Assembly (NCBI GenBank): GCA_026014745.1
Contig: JAOZHS010000001.1
Span: 124,001 to 188,000 of the forward strand
DNA length: 64,000 nt
Direction of reading: 5' to 3'
Source: Candidatus Bathyarchaeota archaeon
GTDB taxonomy: Archaea; Thermoproteota; Bathyarchaeia; Bathyarchaeales; Bathycorpusculaceae
Position 1 is the stretch's first letter. Each line of letters begins with the position of its first letter. The notes below the pieces were generated by a model. It saw only the letters and a program-made list of their open reading frames with translations, was not told where the DNA came from and searched no databases. The position numbers and the translations under genes are program-made. Positions 24,959 through 33,231 of this stretch are shown here, in pieces.

Positions 24959-27676
24959 TCATCTTTTTCTTGTTCGACGCATGAAAAATTTCGTAATCTC
25001 ATCAACCAAAATTAACAAACCCGCAAAAGCAAAACAAATCAACCACTGCTCACTCGTCAACGGGGTTGTGTTGGAGATATCCCGTAACAAGCCTGCTCCG
25101 ACGAAGAGGAAAACCAGCGCCACTATATATAGCCCCAACTGGCGTCCACTGGGCAAAAGGTCCTTAGAGAATATGGTTTCAATTTCACTTCGCGAGGTTA
25201 TGCCTAAGGCAATGCTGAGCAGTGAGAAAACTGCATAACCCATCGTTATCGCCTGATTGTCTGCAATTCCACTGTAATATCCCTCAATGAATAATGTTGC
25301 AACAGCAATTATCAAGCCCATAAAAATGATGCGTATCCACCGATGCAGGGATAGAACTGGCTCAGAGAGGGGACGGGGTTTGCGTTTCATCAAACCGGGC
25401 GAGGGGTCATCAAAGCCCAACGCGATGGCGATGGGGACCTGAACTAGAAAGTTAATCCACAAAACAGTGAGCGGTCCAAATGGGGTGCCTCCTAGAATTG
25501 AGAAAAATGCTGCCCCCAAAAACGTAGCGATAAACGCCACCAGCGTGCCCATCTGGTAACGAATATATTTTACCAGATTATCGTAGATGCCCCGTCCGTA
25601 TTCGACTGCGCCTACGATTGTGGCAAAGTTGTCGTCTGTTAGAATCATTACTGCGGCATCTTTGGACACTTCAGTTCCTGTGATGCCCATAGCTACCCCA
25701 ATATCTGCCTTCTTTAGTGCGGGTGCGTCATTAACGCCGTCGCCTGTCATAGCCACAATGTTGCATTTCTTCTGAAGCAAAGAAACCAACCGCAACTTGT
25801 CCTCAGGAGCCACCCGCGCGATAACCCCTATGTGATCTACTTCTTTTTCGAGTTCTTCATCTTTCATAGCTGAAAACTGTGCGCCACTCAACGCTTTGCC
25901 TCTAATTCCCAATTCTTCACCTATGACGGCTGCAGTCGTTGCGTAGTCTCCGGTGATCATGCGTACTTGGATGCCGGCGCGGTGGCATTTGGCGATGGAG
26001 TCTTTAGCCTCCACCCTTGGGGGATCAACCATGCCAACTATAGACAACAGCGTTATGTCTTTCATTAAATCAAGTAGTTTGGCGTGGGGGTCAAAGGCTT
26101 GGGGGTTAAAGTCTTTGCGACCCACAATAATCACGCGCTCGCCTGCTTTTGCCATACGCTCATTTTCCTCGACGGCTACAGAGCGATTTTGCTCGGTGAT
26201 GGGGAAGATTTTGCCTCCCGGCGTCCAATAGTTGCTGCTGCGGGCGATTAAAACGTCAGGGGCACCTTTGATGAATGCGCGCACGACTGGTTTGCCCTGA
26301 TCGTCTGTTAGGTTATGGAAGGTTGCCATAAACTTGTATTCGGAGTCAAAGGGCACCTCTGCGATTCTTGGATAATTTTTTCTTGCACCCTCAACACTTA
26401 TGCCGCCCTTTTCAGCCAACACAATCAAGGCGCCCTCCGTAGGGTCACCAATCAAATTATTCCCCTCCAAAGTCGCATCGGCACATAACGCCATGGGTAG
26501 CAGTATCTCGTCTAGGTCAATTTTTGCTCCGCCATCATGTAATAGTTGGCCTTGAGTGCTGTATCCTTCTCCTGTTACGCGGTAATGGTTCTTGCCTGGT
26601 ATGGAGAATTCTCGTACCGTCATCTTGTTGAGCGTCAAGGTGCCTGTTTTGTCGGAGCAGATCGCCGAAACTGAACCCAATGTCTCCACCGAGGGCAGTC
26701 GCTTTACGATGGCGTTATGGCTGGCTAAAACACGGGTGCCCTCCGAATACAGAGTTGTCACTACCACGGGCATGCCTGTGGGGATGGCGGCAATCGCCAA
26801 AGCCACTCCCGCCATGAAAAGCGTCTCAAATGCTTGGCCTTGGCGTAGCCCCAAGATAACCATCAAGACAAAGGTGATGCCCGCTATGCCTGCAATTATG
26901 AGGGTTAGTTTGTCGAGTTGTTTTTGTAGTGGGGTCTTTTCGGCTTTGGTTTTGTTGAGTAACTCAGCTATGCGCCCCATCTCCGTGCCCATGCCAGTGG
27001 TTGTGACGATTAGTTCTCCTCGACCGCGGGTGACGGAGGTGTTCATGTAAACCATGCAATGACGGTCACCCAGCGCCGCATCAGGTGCCATGATGGTTTC
27101 GGTGTTCTTGGGTGAGGCAACGCTTTCCCCAGTTAATGCGGCTTCCTCAACCTCAAGCGACGCAGCCACAAAAAGGCGGCCATCAGCGGGGACGCGGTCT
27201 CCAGCCTCGATGAGCACAATATCGCCGGGCACTAACTTTTCTTCTTCAACCTTTGTTATCTGTCCGTTGCGGCGTACTTGTGCTACGTTTTTCATCATTT
27301 TCTGCAACGATTCCAGACTGGCCTGGGCTTTGGCTTCTTGTTTTAGTCCCATCAGGGCGTTGAAAACAGTTAAGCCAAACAATGCCACGCTAGTGCCTAA
27401 CTTGGCGGTGACGATGAGGCTGATTATGGCGGCGGCAACAAGGATGATTTGCATGAAATCTCTGTATTGTCGCGCGAAGGCGTGGAGACCTGATTCTTTC
27501 TTTTTGCTTTCTAACACGTTTGAGCCATATTTCTGCAGGCGAGTTTGGGCTTCAGATGTGCTTAGTCCTTGCGTGGGGTCTACGCCTAGTTTTGTTGCGG
27601 TTTGTTCAGCGCTTAGTTTAAACCATTTTTCGGTTCCGCTTTGTTGGGGGTGTTTAGTTTTTGGTTTTTTTGGCAT
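24959..27676 (-). CDS. P-type cation ATPase with altered ion site
   Basis: Membrane ATPase with P2-like layout. An N-terminal cation-ATPase domain is followed by TGES at residues 182-185, the phosphorylated Asp in SDKTGTLT (D342) and TGDGVNDAPALKKADIG in the P-domain. ATG 27676 follows GAGGTG by six bases and gives 905 residues. In M4 the motif reads IPTGMPVV (298-305) instead of PEGLP. M5 (IRYQMGTLVAFIATFL) and M6 (NFLVQVPIAIALGFDDP) also lack the acidic and Asn residues that bind Ca2+ in SERCA. The transported ion is therefore uncertain. Confidence 0.87.
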   Translation of the reverse strand: MPKKPKTKHPQQSGTEKWFKLSAEQTATKLGVDPTQGLSTSEAQTRLQKYGSNVLESKKKESGLHAFARQYRDFMQIILVAAAIISLIVTAKLGTSVALFGLTVFNALMGLKQEAKAQASLESLQKMMKNVAQVRRNGQITKVEEEKLVPGDIVLIEAGDRVPADGRLFVAASLEVEEAALTGESVASPKNTETIMAPDAALGDRHCMVYMNTSVTRGRGELIVTTTGMGTEMGRIAELLNKTKAEKTPLQKQLDKLTLIIAGIAGITFVLMVILGLRQGQAFETLFMAGVALAIAAIPTGMPVVVTTLYSEGTRVLASHNAIVKRLPSVETLGSVSAICSDKTGTLTLNKMTVREFSIPGKNHYRVTGEGYSTQGQLLHDGGAKIDLDEILLPMALCADATLEGNNLIGDPTEGALIVLAEKGGISVEGARKNYPRIAEVPFDSEYKFMATFHNLTDDQGKPVVRAFIKGAPDVLIARSSNYWTPGGKIFPITEQNRSVAVEENERMAKAGERVIIVGRKDFNPQAFDPHAKLLDLMKDITLLSIVGMVDPPRVEAKDSIAKCHRAGIQVRMITGDYATTAAVIGEELGIRGKALSGAQFSAMKDEELEKEVDHIGVIARVAPEDKLRLVSLLQKKCNIVAMTGDGVNDAPALKKADIGVAMGITGTEVSKDAAVMILTDDNFATIVGAVEYGRGIYDNLVKYIRYQMGTLVAFIATFLGAAFFSILGGTPFGPLTVLWINFLVQVPIAIALGFDDPSPGLMKRKPRPLSEPVLSLHRWIRIIFMGLIIAVATLFIEGYYSGIADNQAITMGYAVFSLLSIALGITSRSEIETIFSKDLLPSGRQLGLYIVALVFLFVGAGLLRDISNTTPLTSEQWLICFAFAGLLILVDEITKFFMRRTRKR

Positions 27677-28081
27677 CAGTTGCACCTCGCGTGTTTGGTG
27701 ATGCTAAGCGTCGCTAATGGAAACCCTGCCTCTGACTCTTGGGGGTGCTCAAAAAAAGCGGTCACCATGTGGATATTCAATAAAACGTCTCCATCGCTGA
27801 CAAGGGATTTTTTGAAAAAGAGAATATCGCCTACAATACTGATTAGCTGGGTATTCCTTAAAAATATTTTTCTTTAAATTAAAGATGCAATATTTTTAAT
27901 TACATTATTTATCGTTTGAACTAAACATTCGGGAAAAGGCTTGTATTTATGCTGTTCTGGCAACTGATTGTGCACTGATATGAAAAAAACTTATCATTAA
28001 GAGACAACATTAAACAGATGCAGAGCATGGTTCTGGACCAGTTATTTTATCAAACCGCAAATATTTTTTTGAGGTGAGGTT
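27677..28081. other. AT-rich intergenic region, 405 bases
   Basis: Divergent region between the P-type ATPase and the first radical SAM gene. It contains the nested palindrome at 27858-27899, several AT-rich TATA-like stretches after 27890, and the GAGGTGA ribosome site at 28071-28077. No coding frame above about 20 codons looks real on the plus strand. I see no RNA gene. Confidence 0.5.
27858..27899. repeat. Nested AT-rich palindrome
   Basis: Two perfect 11-base arms (TTAAAAATATT at 27858-27868 and its complement at 27889-27899) enclose a smaller palindrome, CTTTAA-A-TTAAAG, at 27872-27884. It could be a regulator site in the divergent promoter region or a cruciform-forming element. Confidence 0.4.
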
Positions 28082-29113
28082 TTGAAGGCTACAGTGGTAG
28101 CAAACGTTTTTTCACGTTTCCTTAGAAATTATGGGGAACTAAAATTTGCATTCATCCAAGTTACCACCCGATGCAATGCAAAGTGCTTGGATAGATGCAA
28201 TATTTGGGCTTCAAAACCCGTTGACTTGCCCCTTGACGACGCGACCTTTGCGGTTGACGTGCTGGCAAAAAACGGTTTTTCCTTTGCCTACTTCACGGGG
28301 GGCGAGACTGGGTTGTATCCTCATTTAGCTGAGGTTTTGGCGTATGCAAAGAAGAAGGGTATGGTGACTTCGATAACGTCTAACGGCACAATTAGCCATG
28401 AAACTTTGATGGCTATCCGTAAGGACTTGGATGTTTTGTCGGTTTCTGTGGACCACTACGACGAAAGCCTCTGGGACGAGGCAAAGCATGTCTCTGGAAT
28501 ATCAAAACAAGCTAAAGAAACAATTCATGCAGCGAAAAAAGCTGGACTGAACCTTTACGCAATAACTTTTCTTAACCCCGCCTGGACAGTAACCGATATT
28601 GAACGCATTATACATTACGTTAACGACGAATTAGGCGTCTCATTTGCCTTATCCTACCCTTTTGCTTCCTCGAACAACGGAACATTCACTGTTGGAGGTA
28701 ACCTCTGCCGTTCGCATCTTCAAACCCAAACAAACCTCCGAAACATGGTTGCCAAAGTTTTAGACATGAAGCTTCTTGGCTCTGATGTGGCAACCGTTTC
28801 CGGTTATCTGCGAGATGTGTTGAGTGCTCATGATGGGTTGCCCATACGTTACCCTTGCAAGGCGGGACGAACCTCGCTGGTGATTGATTGTGACCTCAAT
28901 GTTTTTCCCTGTTACATGCGACAAAAAATCTTCAATCTGCGAGATTGTCAAGACCTTAAAAATTGCTGTACTGAAACCGCATGCGGTTGTGAAAAGTCTT
29001 GTTTCATTAACTGTTTTCGAGAAACTTCTCTTGCTTCACGTGCAACCGCGCTTAAAGCAGTGCGGGAAGAAATTCGATCCAATCCGAAATTTTACCTCAA
29101 ATTCCTCCATTAA
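28082..29113 (+). CDS. Radical SAM protein with CX3CX3C motif
   Basis: Radical SAM enzyme of unknown substrate, 343 residues. The cluster-binding motif reads CNAKCLDRC (Cys 31, 35, 39), which is CX3CX3C rather than the standard CX3CX2C. The surrounding TTRCNAKC and CNIWASKP residues are otherwise typical, and FTGGETGLYPH gives the SAM-binding GGE. The C-terminus holds a dense set of cysteines (CDLNVFPC, then CCTETACGCEKSC), a SPASM-like site for further clusters. It starts at TTG, with GAGGTGA four bases upstream. A second radical SAM gene follows 14 bases later. Confidence 0.78.
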   Translation: MKATVVANVFSRFLRNYGELKFAFIQVTTRCNAKCLDRCNIWASKPVDLPLDDATFAVDVLAKNGFSFAYFTGGETGLYPHLAEVLAYAKKKGMVTSITSNGTISHETLMAIRKDLDVLSVSVDHYDESLWDEAKHVSGISKQAKETIHAAKKAGLNLYAITFLNPAWTVTDIERIIHYVNDELGVSFALSYPFASSNNGTFTVGGNLCRSHLQTQTNLRNMVAKVLDMKLLGSDVATVSGYLRDVLSAHDGLPIRYPCKAGRTSLVIDCDLNVFPCYMRQKIFNLRDCQDLKNCCTETACGCEKSCFINCFRETSLASRATALKAVREEIRSNPKFYLKFLH

Positions 29114-29127
29114 GAGCGTTAGGGGGT

Positions 29128-30207
29128 TTGAAAGTGTCAAACTCTGTCCAAATTGGCCTTGCGGCTAATTCTCGGGAGGTCAGCGATGCCTCTAGATTTT
29201 TTGGGGCAGCTCTCTCTTTGGTGAAATCTCGGCTTTGGTTTCATAAGCCCTTCTTTTTGGCGCATGCAATCACTTATGCCTGTAACTCGAAATGCAAAAC
29301 CTGCACCTACTGGCGGATGTCAAAGAGGAAAAACGAGGATTTATCCACCCCGCGTGTTTTTAGGCTGCTTGATGATGCCTACAATTTTGGCATGCGCGGC
29401 TACTACCTATTCGGCGGAGAACCCACCGTGCGAAGCGACATCGGCGCAATCGTCGATTATGCGAAGGCCAAGGGTTTTTTGACAACCATTAACACGAACG
29501 GCTCCTTGCTGGCATCAAAGGCAGAATCCCTGCGAAACGTCGACTTTGCTTTTGTTTCGCTGGACTATTTTAACCCATATCACGACTTCATCCGCGGCAG
29601 GTCAGGGTCATTTAAAGAAGTAATGACGGGAATTGAAGAAATCAGAAAAATTGGTCACACCAAAGTCGTGTTGGTGACTACGATTAGTTCCCTAAACTTT
29701 GATGCTGTTGAACCTATGGCAAAGTTGGCTAAAGATTTGGGCGTGGGCATTTCTTACAATTCCGTAGAGCCCACCGTTCAGCTTAGCTTCGAAAATGGCA
29801 GAACTTCAACACCCGTGGAAGACTTTGGTCTGACTGCAACGCAGCTTCAGACATTCTACAATTTACTTTTGCAACTAAAAAGAGACGGTTATCCGTTGAT
29901 GGAGACCGAACCTGTGTTGAAGCATTTTGTGGAGGGGCGGCCTTGGAAATGTGAGTTTCCAAAGATGTTTGTTTACGTGTCGGCTGACAACAAAATTTTT
30001 AGCTGCACCTACGACCACACCTACGACCTCAATCAAGGGTCCTTTAGTGACTATTTTTCAAGCGGACTCTACCAAGAACACGTCAAGAGAGCAGAAACCT
30101 GCAACGTCTGCATAAGAACATGCGTGAGAGGCTACACCTACACTTACGCGCTCAATCCCCTTCACTTGATGCACCTTGTTGGCGATGCACGAATTCTTCT
30201 ACAATAA
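29128..30207 (+). CDS. Radical SAM protein, second of a tandem pair
   Basis: Radical SAM enzyme of 359 residues. It has the canonical motif CNSKCKTC (Cys 52, 56, 59), YLFGGEPTVR for SAM binding, and a C-terminal cysteine group (SCTYDHTY and CNVCIRTC) that may hold another cluster. The N-terminal 45 residues form an amphipathic or weakly hydrophobic lead-in. It starts at TTG 29128, close behind AGGGGG. It is probably co-transcribed with the preceding CX3CX3C protein, and the two may act in sequence on one substrate, perhaps a lipid or small peptide. No precursor peptide was recognised with confidence. Confidence 0.75.
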   Translation: MKVSNSVQIGLAANSREVSDASRFFGAALSLVKSRLWFHKPFFLAHAITYACNSKCKTCTYWRMSKRKNEDLSTPRVFRLLDDAYNFGMRGYYLFGGEPTVRSDIGAIVDYAKAKGFLTTINTNGSLLASKAESLRNVDFAFVSLDYFNPYHDFIRGRSGSFKEVMTGIEEIRKIGHTKVVLVTTISSLNFDAVEPMAKLAKDLGVGISYNSVEPTVQLSFENGRTSTPVEDFGLTATQLQTFYNLLLQLKRDGYPLMETEPVLKHFVEGRPWKCEFPKMFVYVSADNKIFSCTYDHTYDLNQGSFSDYFSSGLYQEHVKRAETCNVCIRTCVRGYTYTYALNPLHLMHLVGDARILLQ

Positions 30208-30240
30208 CCTCATGATTACTAAAAAGGAGCCGATGGTGGG

Positions 30241-30375
30241 TTGACGCGTGTGGAAGGCAATCTTGACATAATCGCTTTCTTTGGCAGTGACCCCCATTTC
30301 ATGAAGTCGGCTAAAGATCTCTACGGGTACTACTGGGAACAGGGTGAAGTCCTGAGCAAATCAACAACAACTTAG
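30241..30375 (+). CDS. Possible small protein, 44 residues
   Basis: Frame starting TTG with product MTRVEGNLDIIAFFGSDPHF and ending SKSTTT, 33 bases after the tandem radical SAM genes on the same strand. GGAG lies 11 bases upstream. The peptide has a plausible protein composition, with hydrophobic and aromatic residues (KDLYGYYWEQGE). It could be a small co-transcribed protein, a radical SAM substrate, or the remnant of a longer gene. Evidence is weak. Confidence 0.35.
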   Translation: MTRVEGNLDIIAFFGSDPHFMKSAKDLYGYYWEQGEVLSKSTTT

Positions 30376-30394
30376 CTGCAAAAGAAATGTGTTT

Positions 30395-31603
30395 CTAGAA
30401 AGAGATGACTAAACTTTTCAGTGCTTTAGCTACCTCAACAAGCTTATTGTAGTCAATTATTTCGGGGCGGTCTCTTGGAGAATGCGTTATGGTTGCCATT
30501 AATTCCTGTACCCTTTCCGCAGTCAGTGCTATTGTTGGTATTTGTTTTTGTGCAAAAATCATGTGATCACCTTGATACCACTGTTCTCCCTCCAGCAAAC
30601 CTCCAAACTTGTTGAATGCCGTTTGTGCTTTTTTGCAAGTCTCCCCTGAACATTCATAGAAGGAGTATGCCGTTTTACCCTTGAAGTAACCAACATCATC
30701 TATATTTATAGCTACACAAATCTGATTCAAGCTGCCGCTGTATCGGTTCAGGTAATCCATTTGTCCTGCGACGCTATAATGGTCCTCTCCGTTGAAGGCA
30801 ATTATTTCGATGCCCAACTTATCCGCGTAGTCTTTTAACAACTCTGCCACAAGCATCAAAACAGCAACACCTGAAGCGTTATCTGACGCGCCAGGGCTAT
30901 CCTCGACTGCGTCTATGTGGGCGCAAATTATAATTTTCTTATTAGCCTTGGGGTTCTTGGAAGCTATAACATTGCATGCTGTCGTCGGAATACGTTTAGC
31001 TTCTACTCTCAACTCAAACGGTTTCCCTGCTTTAGTCGCTATTTCTTCTCCAACTATGTCGGTGCAATAGAGAGAGGGGATGTCAAAGTCTCCGTCGTTT
31101 ATTAATGGAAAAGGGTAGATGTTGCCTACCATCTGTGGCTTTTTGCTTGTTGCAGTAATAATTGCTTTGGGTTGTTTCTCTTCAAGTAGAGCGTATATTC
31201 TTTTATGGTGGTCGGGGTTGTAAAATACAAAGTTTTTGGGCATTAATTGCTCGGCGCAGATTTCATCTTTTATGAGCAGAATTTTACCGTGGCAATCGCA
31301 TGTTTCTAGTTCGGTTATTGTTGACGCAACCACCAATTCGGCGTTTGCATCGCAACCTAAAGAATACGGGCTAATCTTGACCGCAAAGGGCCTGTCCTTG
31401 TAGGTTAACGATGGCTCTTTGCTTTCGTAATCTAAGCACTTAAAGGGCGTAGCATCGACTAAATAGCCCCAAGAACTCACTTTCTGCGCAAAAAAGTCTG
31501 TTGCAGCACGGTTCCCCGGCGAACCAACTCGTCTGTTCGGTGTCACGCTGCAAAGGGTATTTAGATAGTCTTTTGCTTTTGTCGAATTATCGCTAGTGTT
31601 CAT
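30395..31603 (-). CDS. M28-family zinc aminopeptidase
   Basis: Metallopeptidase of 402 residues that removes N-terminal amino acids or dipeptides. The two-zinc site is visible: CAHIDAVEDSPGASDNASG near residues 227-245 (His and bridging Asp), FNGEDH near 271-276 (catalytic Glu and ligand), INIDDVGY near 300 (Asp) and ITHSPRDRP near 377 (His). A PA-like insert occupies roughly residues 90-190. There is no signal peptide, so it is probably cytosolic. A start at ATG 31603 fits. It faces the radical SAM pair. Confidence 0.87.
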   Translation of the reverse strand: MNTSDNSTKAKDYLNTLCSVTPNRRVGSPGNRAATDFFAQKVSSWGYLVDATPFKCLDYESKEPSLTYKDRPFAVKISPYSLGCDANAELVVASTITELETCDCHGKILLIKDEICAEQLMPKNFVFYNPDHHKRIYALLEEKQPKAIITATSKKPQMVGNIYPFPLINDGDFDIPSLYCTDIVGEEIATKAGKPFELRVEAKRIPTTACNVIASKNPKANKKIIICAHIDAVEDSPGASDNASGVAVLMLVAELLKDYADKLGIEIIAFNGEDHYSVAGQMDYLNRYSGSLNQICVAINIDDVGYFKGKTAYSFYECSGETCKKAQTAFNKFGGLLEGEQWYQGDHMIFAQKQIPTIALTAERVQELMATITHSPRDRPEIIDYNKLVEVAKALKSLVISF

Positions 31604-31698
31604 TGCTCTATGCTTCCTTGATTGTTTTTTGCTTTGTTAAATTTTGGATATTAAAATTATTGAAATAAACATGGCAAATAGTCAAAAGCAGAAATTTT

Positions 31699-31821
31699 TG
31701 GCGCCGGGGAAGGGATTCGAACCCCTGCGAGCCGAAGCCCACCAGCTATCTTGCCATTTTTGATCTGGCGCCCCATTGTTTGATCTCGAGGCTGGCGCGA
31801 TAACCACTCCGCCACCCCGGC
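31699..31821 (-). tRNA. tRNA-Ser(CGA) with intron
   Basis: Type II tRNA. The acceptor stem GCCGGGG/CCCCGGC is at 31815-31821 and 31703-31709. The discriminator is G at 31702, followed by an encoded CCA (31699-31701). The D-arm GCGG...CGC, anticodon stem CCAGC/GCUGG, a long variable arm (GGGC-UUCG-GCUC) and the T-arm with UUCGAAU are all present. The loop CUCGAG-A has anticodon CGA at 31786-31788. A 37-base intron interrupts it after position 37. Confidence 0.95.
31748..31784 (-). other. tRNA-Ser intron, 37 bases
   Basis: Removing these bases rejoins the anticodon loop CUCGAG with A plus the 3' stem GCUGG, giving a normal seven-base loop. Position 37/38 is the canonical archaeal site cut by the splicing endonuclease at a bulge-helix-bulge. 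The exact cut sites could shift by a base. Confidence 0.85.
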
Positions 31822-31974
31822 ACACAGCCATATGATTTGCCTCGCTAACTATTAGAGTTTTCAGTCCACCCAAGATAAAGAAAACTTTGAAATATTTGCC
31901 GTCAACTGAGAACGCGTCTGGAATTCCCAGTGCCTATTTATGGTTTAAACAAGGGCGGAATTATCCATTAAAAC

Positions 31975-32151
31975 ATGCTTGATCTGTTGACTCAGCTCCC
32001 CGAGATTGAAATTATGTTACTTATTTATGCAAGCGTGTTGTTTAGTGTTGCAAACGATAGCGTATCGTTTAAGGGTGCATCTAGGGTGCTTCAGGTCCTG
32101 AAATTCGATGATGGTTTTTTCAACAGGTTGTCATGCCTTTTGCGTTTTTGA
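31975..32151 (+). CDS. Possible 58-residue protein upstream of rpl3
   Basis: Open frame beginning MLDLLTQLPEIEIMLLIYAS and ending CLLRF, with a hydrophobic stretch near residues 13-26. It ends just before the TATA box of the ribosomal operon. No clear ribosome site was seen. It is the only sizeable content of the stretch 31822-32206. It may be a real small gene or a chance frame. Confidence 0.25.
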   Translation: MLDLLTQLPEIEIMLLIYASVLFSVANDSVSFKGASRVLQVLKFDDGFFNRLSCLLRF

Positions 32152-32158
32152 CGGCAAC

Positions 32159-32166
32159 GTTTATAA
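32159..32166 (+). promoter_or_regulatory. TATA box of the ribosomal operon
   Basis: GTTTATAA at 32159-32166 places a start near 32188, about 19 bases before the rpl3 ATG. A GGATGAT element (32198-32204) directly before the ATG can pair with the 16S tail. Confidence 0.45.
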
Positions 32167-32206
32167 CCTCTTATACTATTTGAGAAAGGCGCGAAGCGGA
32201 TGATCA

Positions 32207-33220
32207 ATGGGACATCGTAAAGTACACGCTCCAAGACATGGTTCACTAGCTTATTTACCTAGGCACCGCGCTAAGAAACCAACAGCGCGGATACGATACT
32301 GGCCAGAAATTACGTCAGAATCTCCTAGGCTACTTGCTTACTCAGCCTACAAGGCAGGTATGACCTACGTCTTCACTATCGAAGACCACAAACGTTCCCC
32401 TAACTTTGGGAAAGAAGTCATGCGGGCAGCAACAATACTTGAAACGCCGCCAATCCTTGTTTGCGGCGTAAGAACTTACTCTAAAACTCCATACGGACTC
32501 AAAAACATAACCGAAGCCTGGATGAAAGATCCCCCAGCAATACTGGATCGACTCTTGGTTTTGCCAGAAAACTTTGACACCGATGCGATGCTTGAAAAAT
32601 TACAGCAAAACATTGAACAAACCAATATAGTCCGAGTTATCGCTGCTACTCAACCCTCCCAGACTAAGCTTTCAAAGAAGAAGCCAGACACTTGGGAAAT
32701 CCAAATCGGCGGCGGAACAATCCAGCAACAAATCGAATATGCAAAACAGCTTTTGGGCAAAACCGTTACCCCTGAAGAAGTCTTCAAAGACGGTCAATAC
32801 GTCGACATTGCCGGCGTCACCGTAGGAAAAGGCATCCAAGGTCCAGTGAAACGTTGGGGCGTTACTAAACTCCAGCACAAAGGTCGAAAAACCAAACGCG
32901 GCATCGCCACGCTCGGTCCATGGAACCCCCACCACTTGATGTACAGCGTTGCACGCTCTGGTCAGATGGGTTATCACCAACGCGTCGAATTTAACAAACG
33001 TATCCTCAAAATCGGCAAAAACGGCAAAGAAGTTACCGTTAAAGGCGGCTTCGTCCGTTATGGCGAAGTGACCGGACCCTACATCATTATCGACGGTAGC
33101 ATTCCTGGCACTGAAAAACGCCAAATTCGCCTCCGCGTACCCGCACGTCCACCCACCGAAGCCCCTGAAGCTGCTCCACAAGTAACTTATGTCTCACTAG
33201 AATCCACTCAAGGAAAATAG
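32207..33220 (+). CDS. rpl3: Large-subunit ribosomal protein uL3
   Basis: Core 23S-binding protein near the peptidyl transferase centre. MGHRKVHAPRHGSLAYLPR at the N-terminus and the conserved GVTKGKG-like loop (AGVTVGKGIQGPVKRWG near 205-220) identify archaeal/eukaryal L3. The 337-residue length is right. It is the first gene of the L3-L4-L23-L2-S19 operon, with its own TATA box. rpl4 begins 11 bases after its stop. Confidence 0.97.
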   Translation: MGHRKVHAPRHGSLAYLPRHRAKKPTARIRYWPEITSESPRLLAYSAYKAGMTYVFTIEDHKRSPNFGKEVMRAATILETPPILVCGVRTYSKTPYGLKNITEAWMKDPPAILDRLLVLPENFDTDAMLEKLQQNIEQTNIVRVIAATQPSQTKLSKKKPDTWEIQIGGGTIQQQIEYAKQLLGKTVTPEEVFKDGQYVDIAGVTVGKGIQGPVKRWGVTKLQHKGRKTKRGIATLGPWNPHHLMYSVARSGQMGYHQRVEFNKRILKIGKNGKEVTVKGGFVRYGEVTGPYIIIDGSIPGTEKRQIRLRVPARPPTEAPEAAPQVTYVSLESTQGK

Positions 33221-33231
33221 GTTGAATAGAA

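Noticed and set aside
31682-31873. Minus-strand 63-codon frame
   Set aside because: It is simply read through the tRNA-Ser gene and its intron.
32672-33181. Minus-strand 169-codon frame inside rpl3
   Set aside because: It is a shadow of a highly conserved ribosomal gene, rich in Phe, Asp and Val from codon complementarity.
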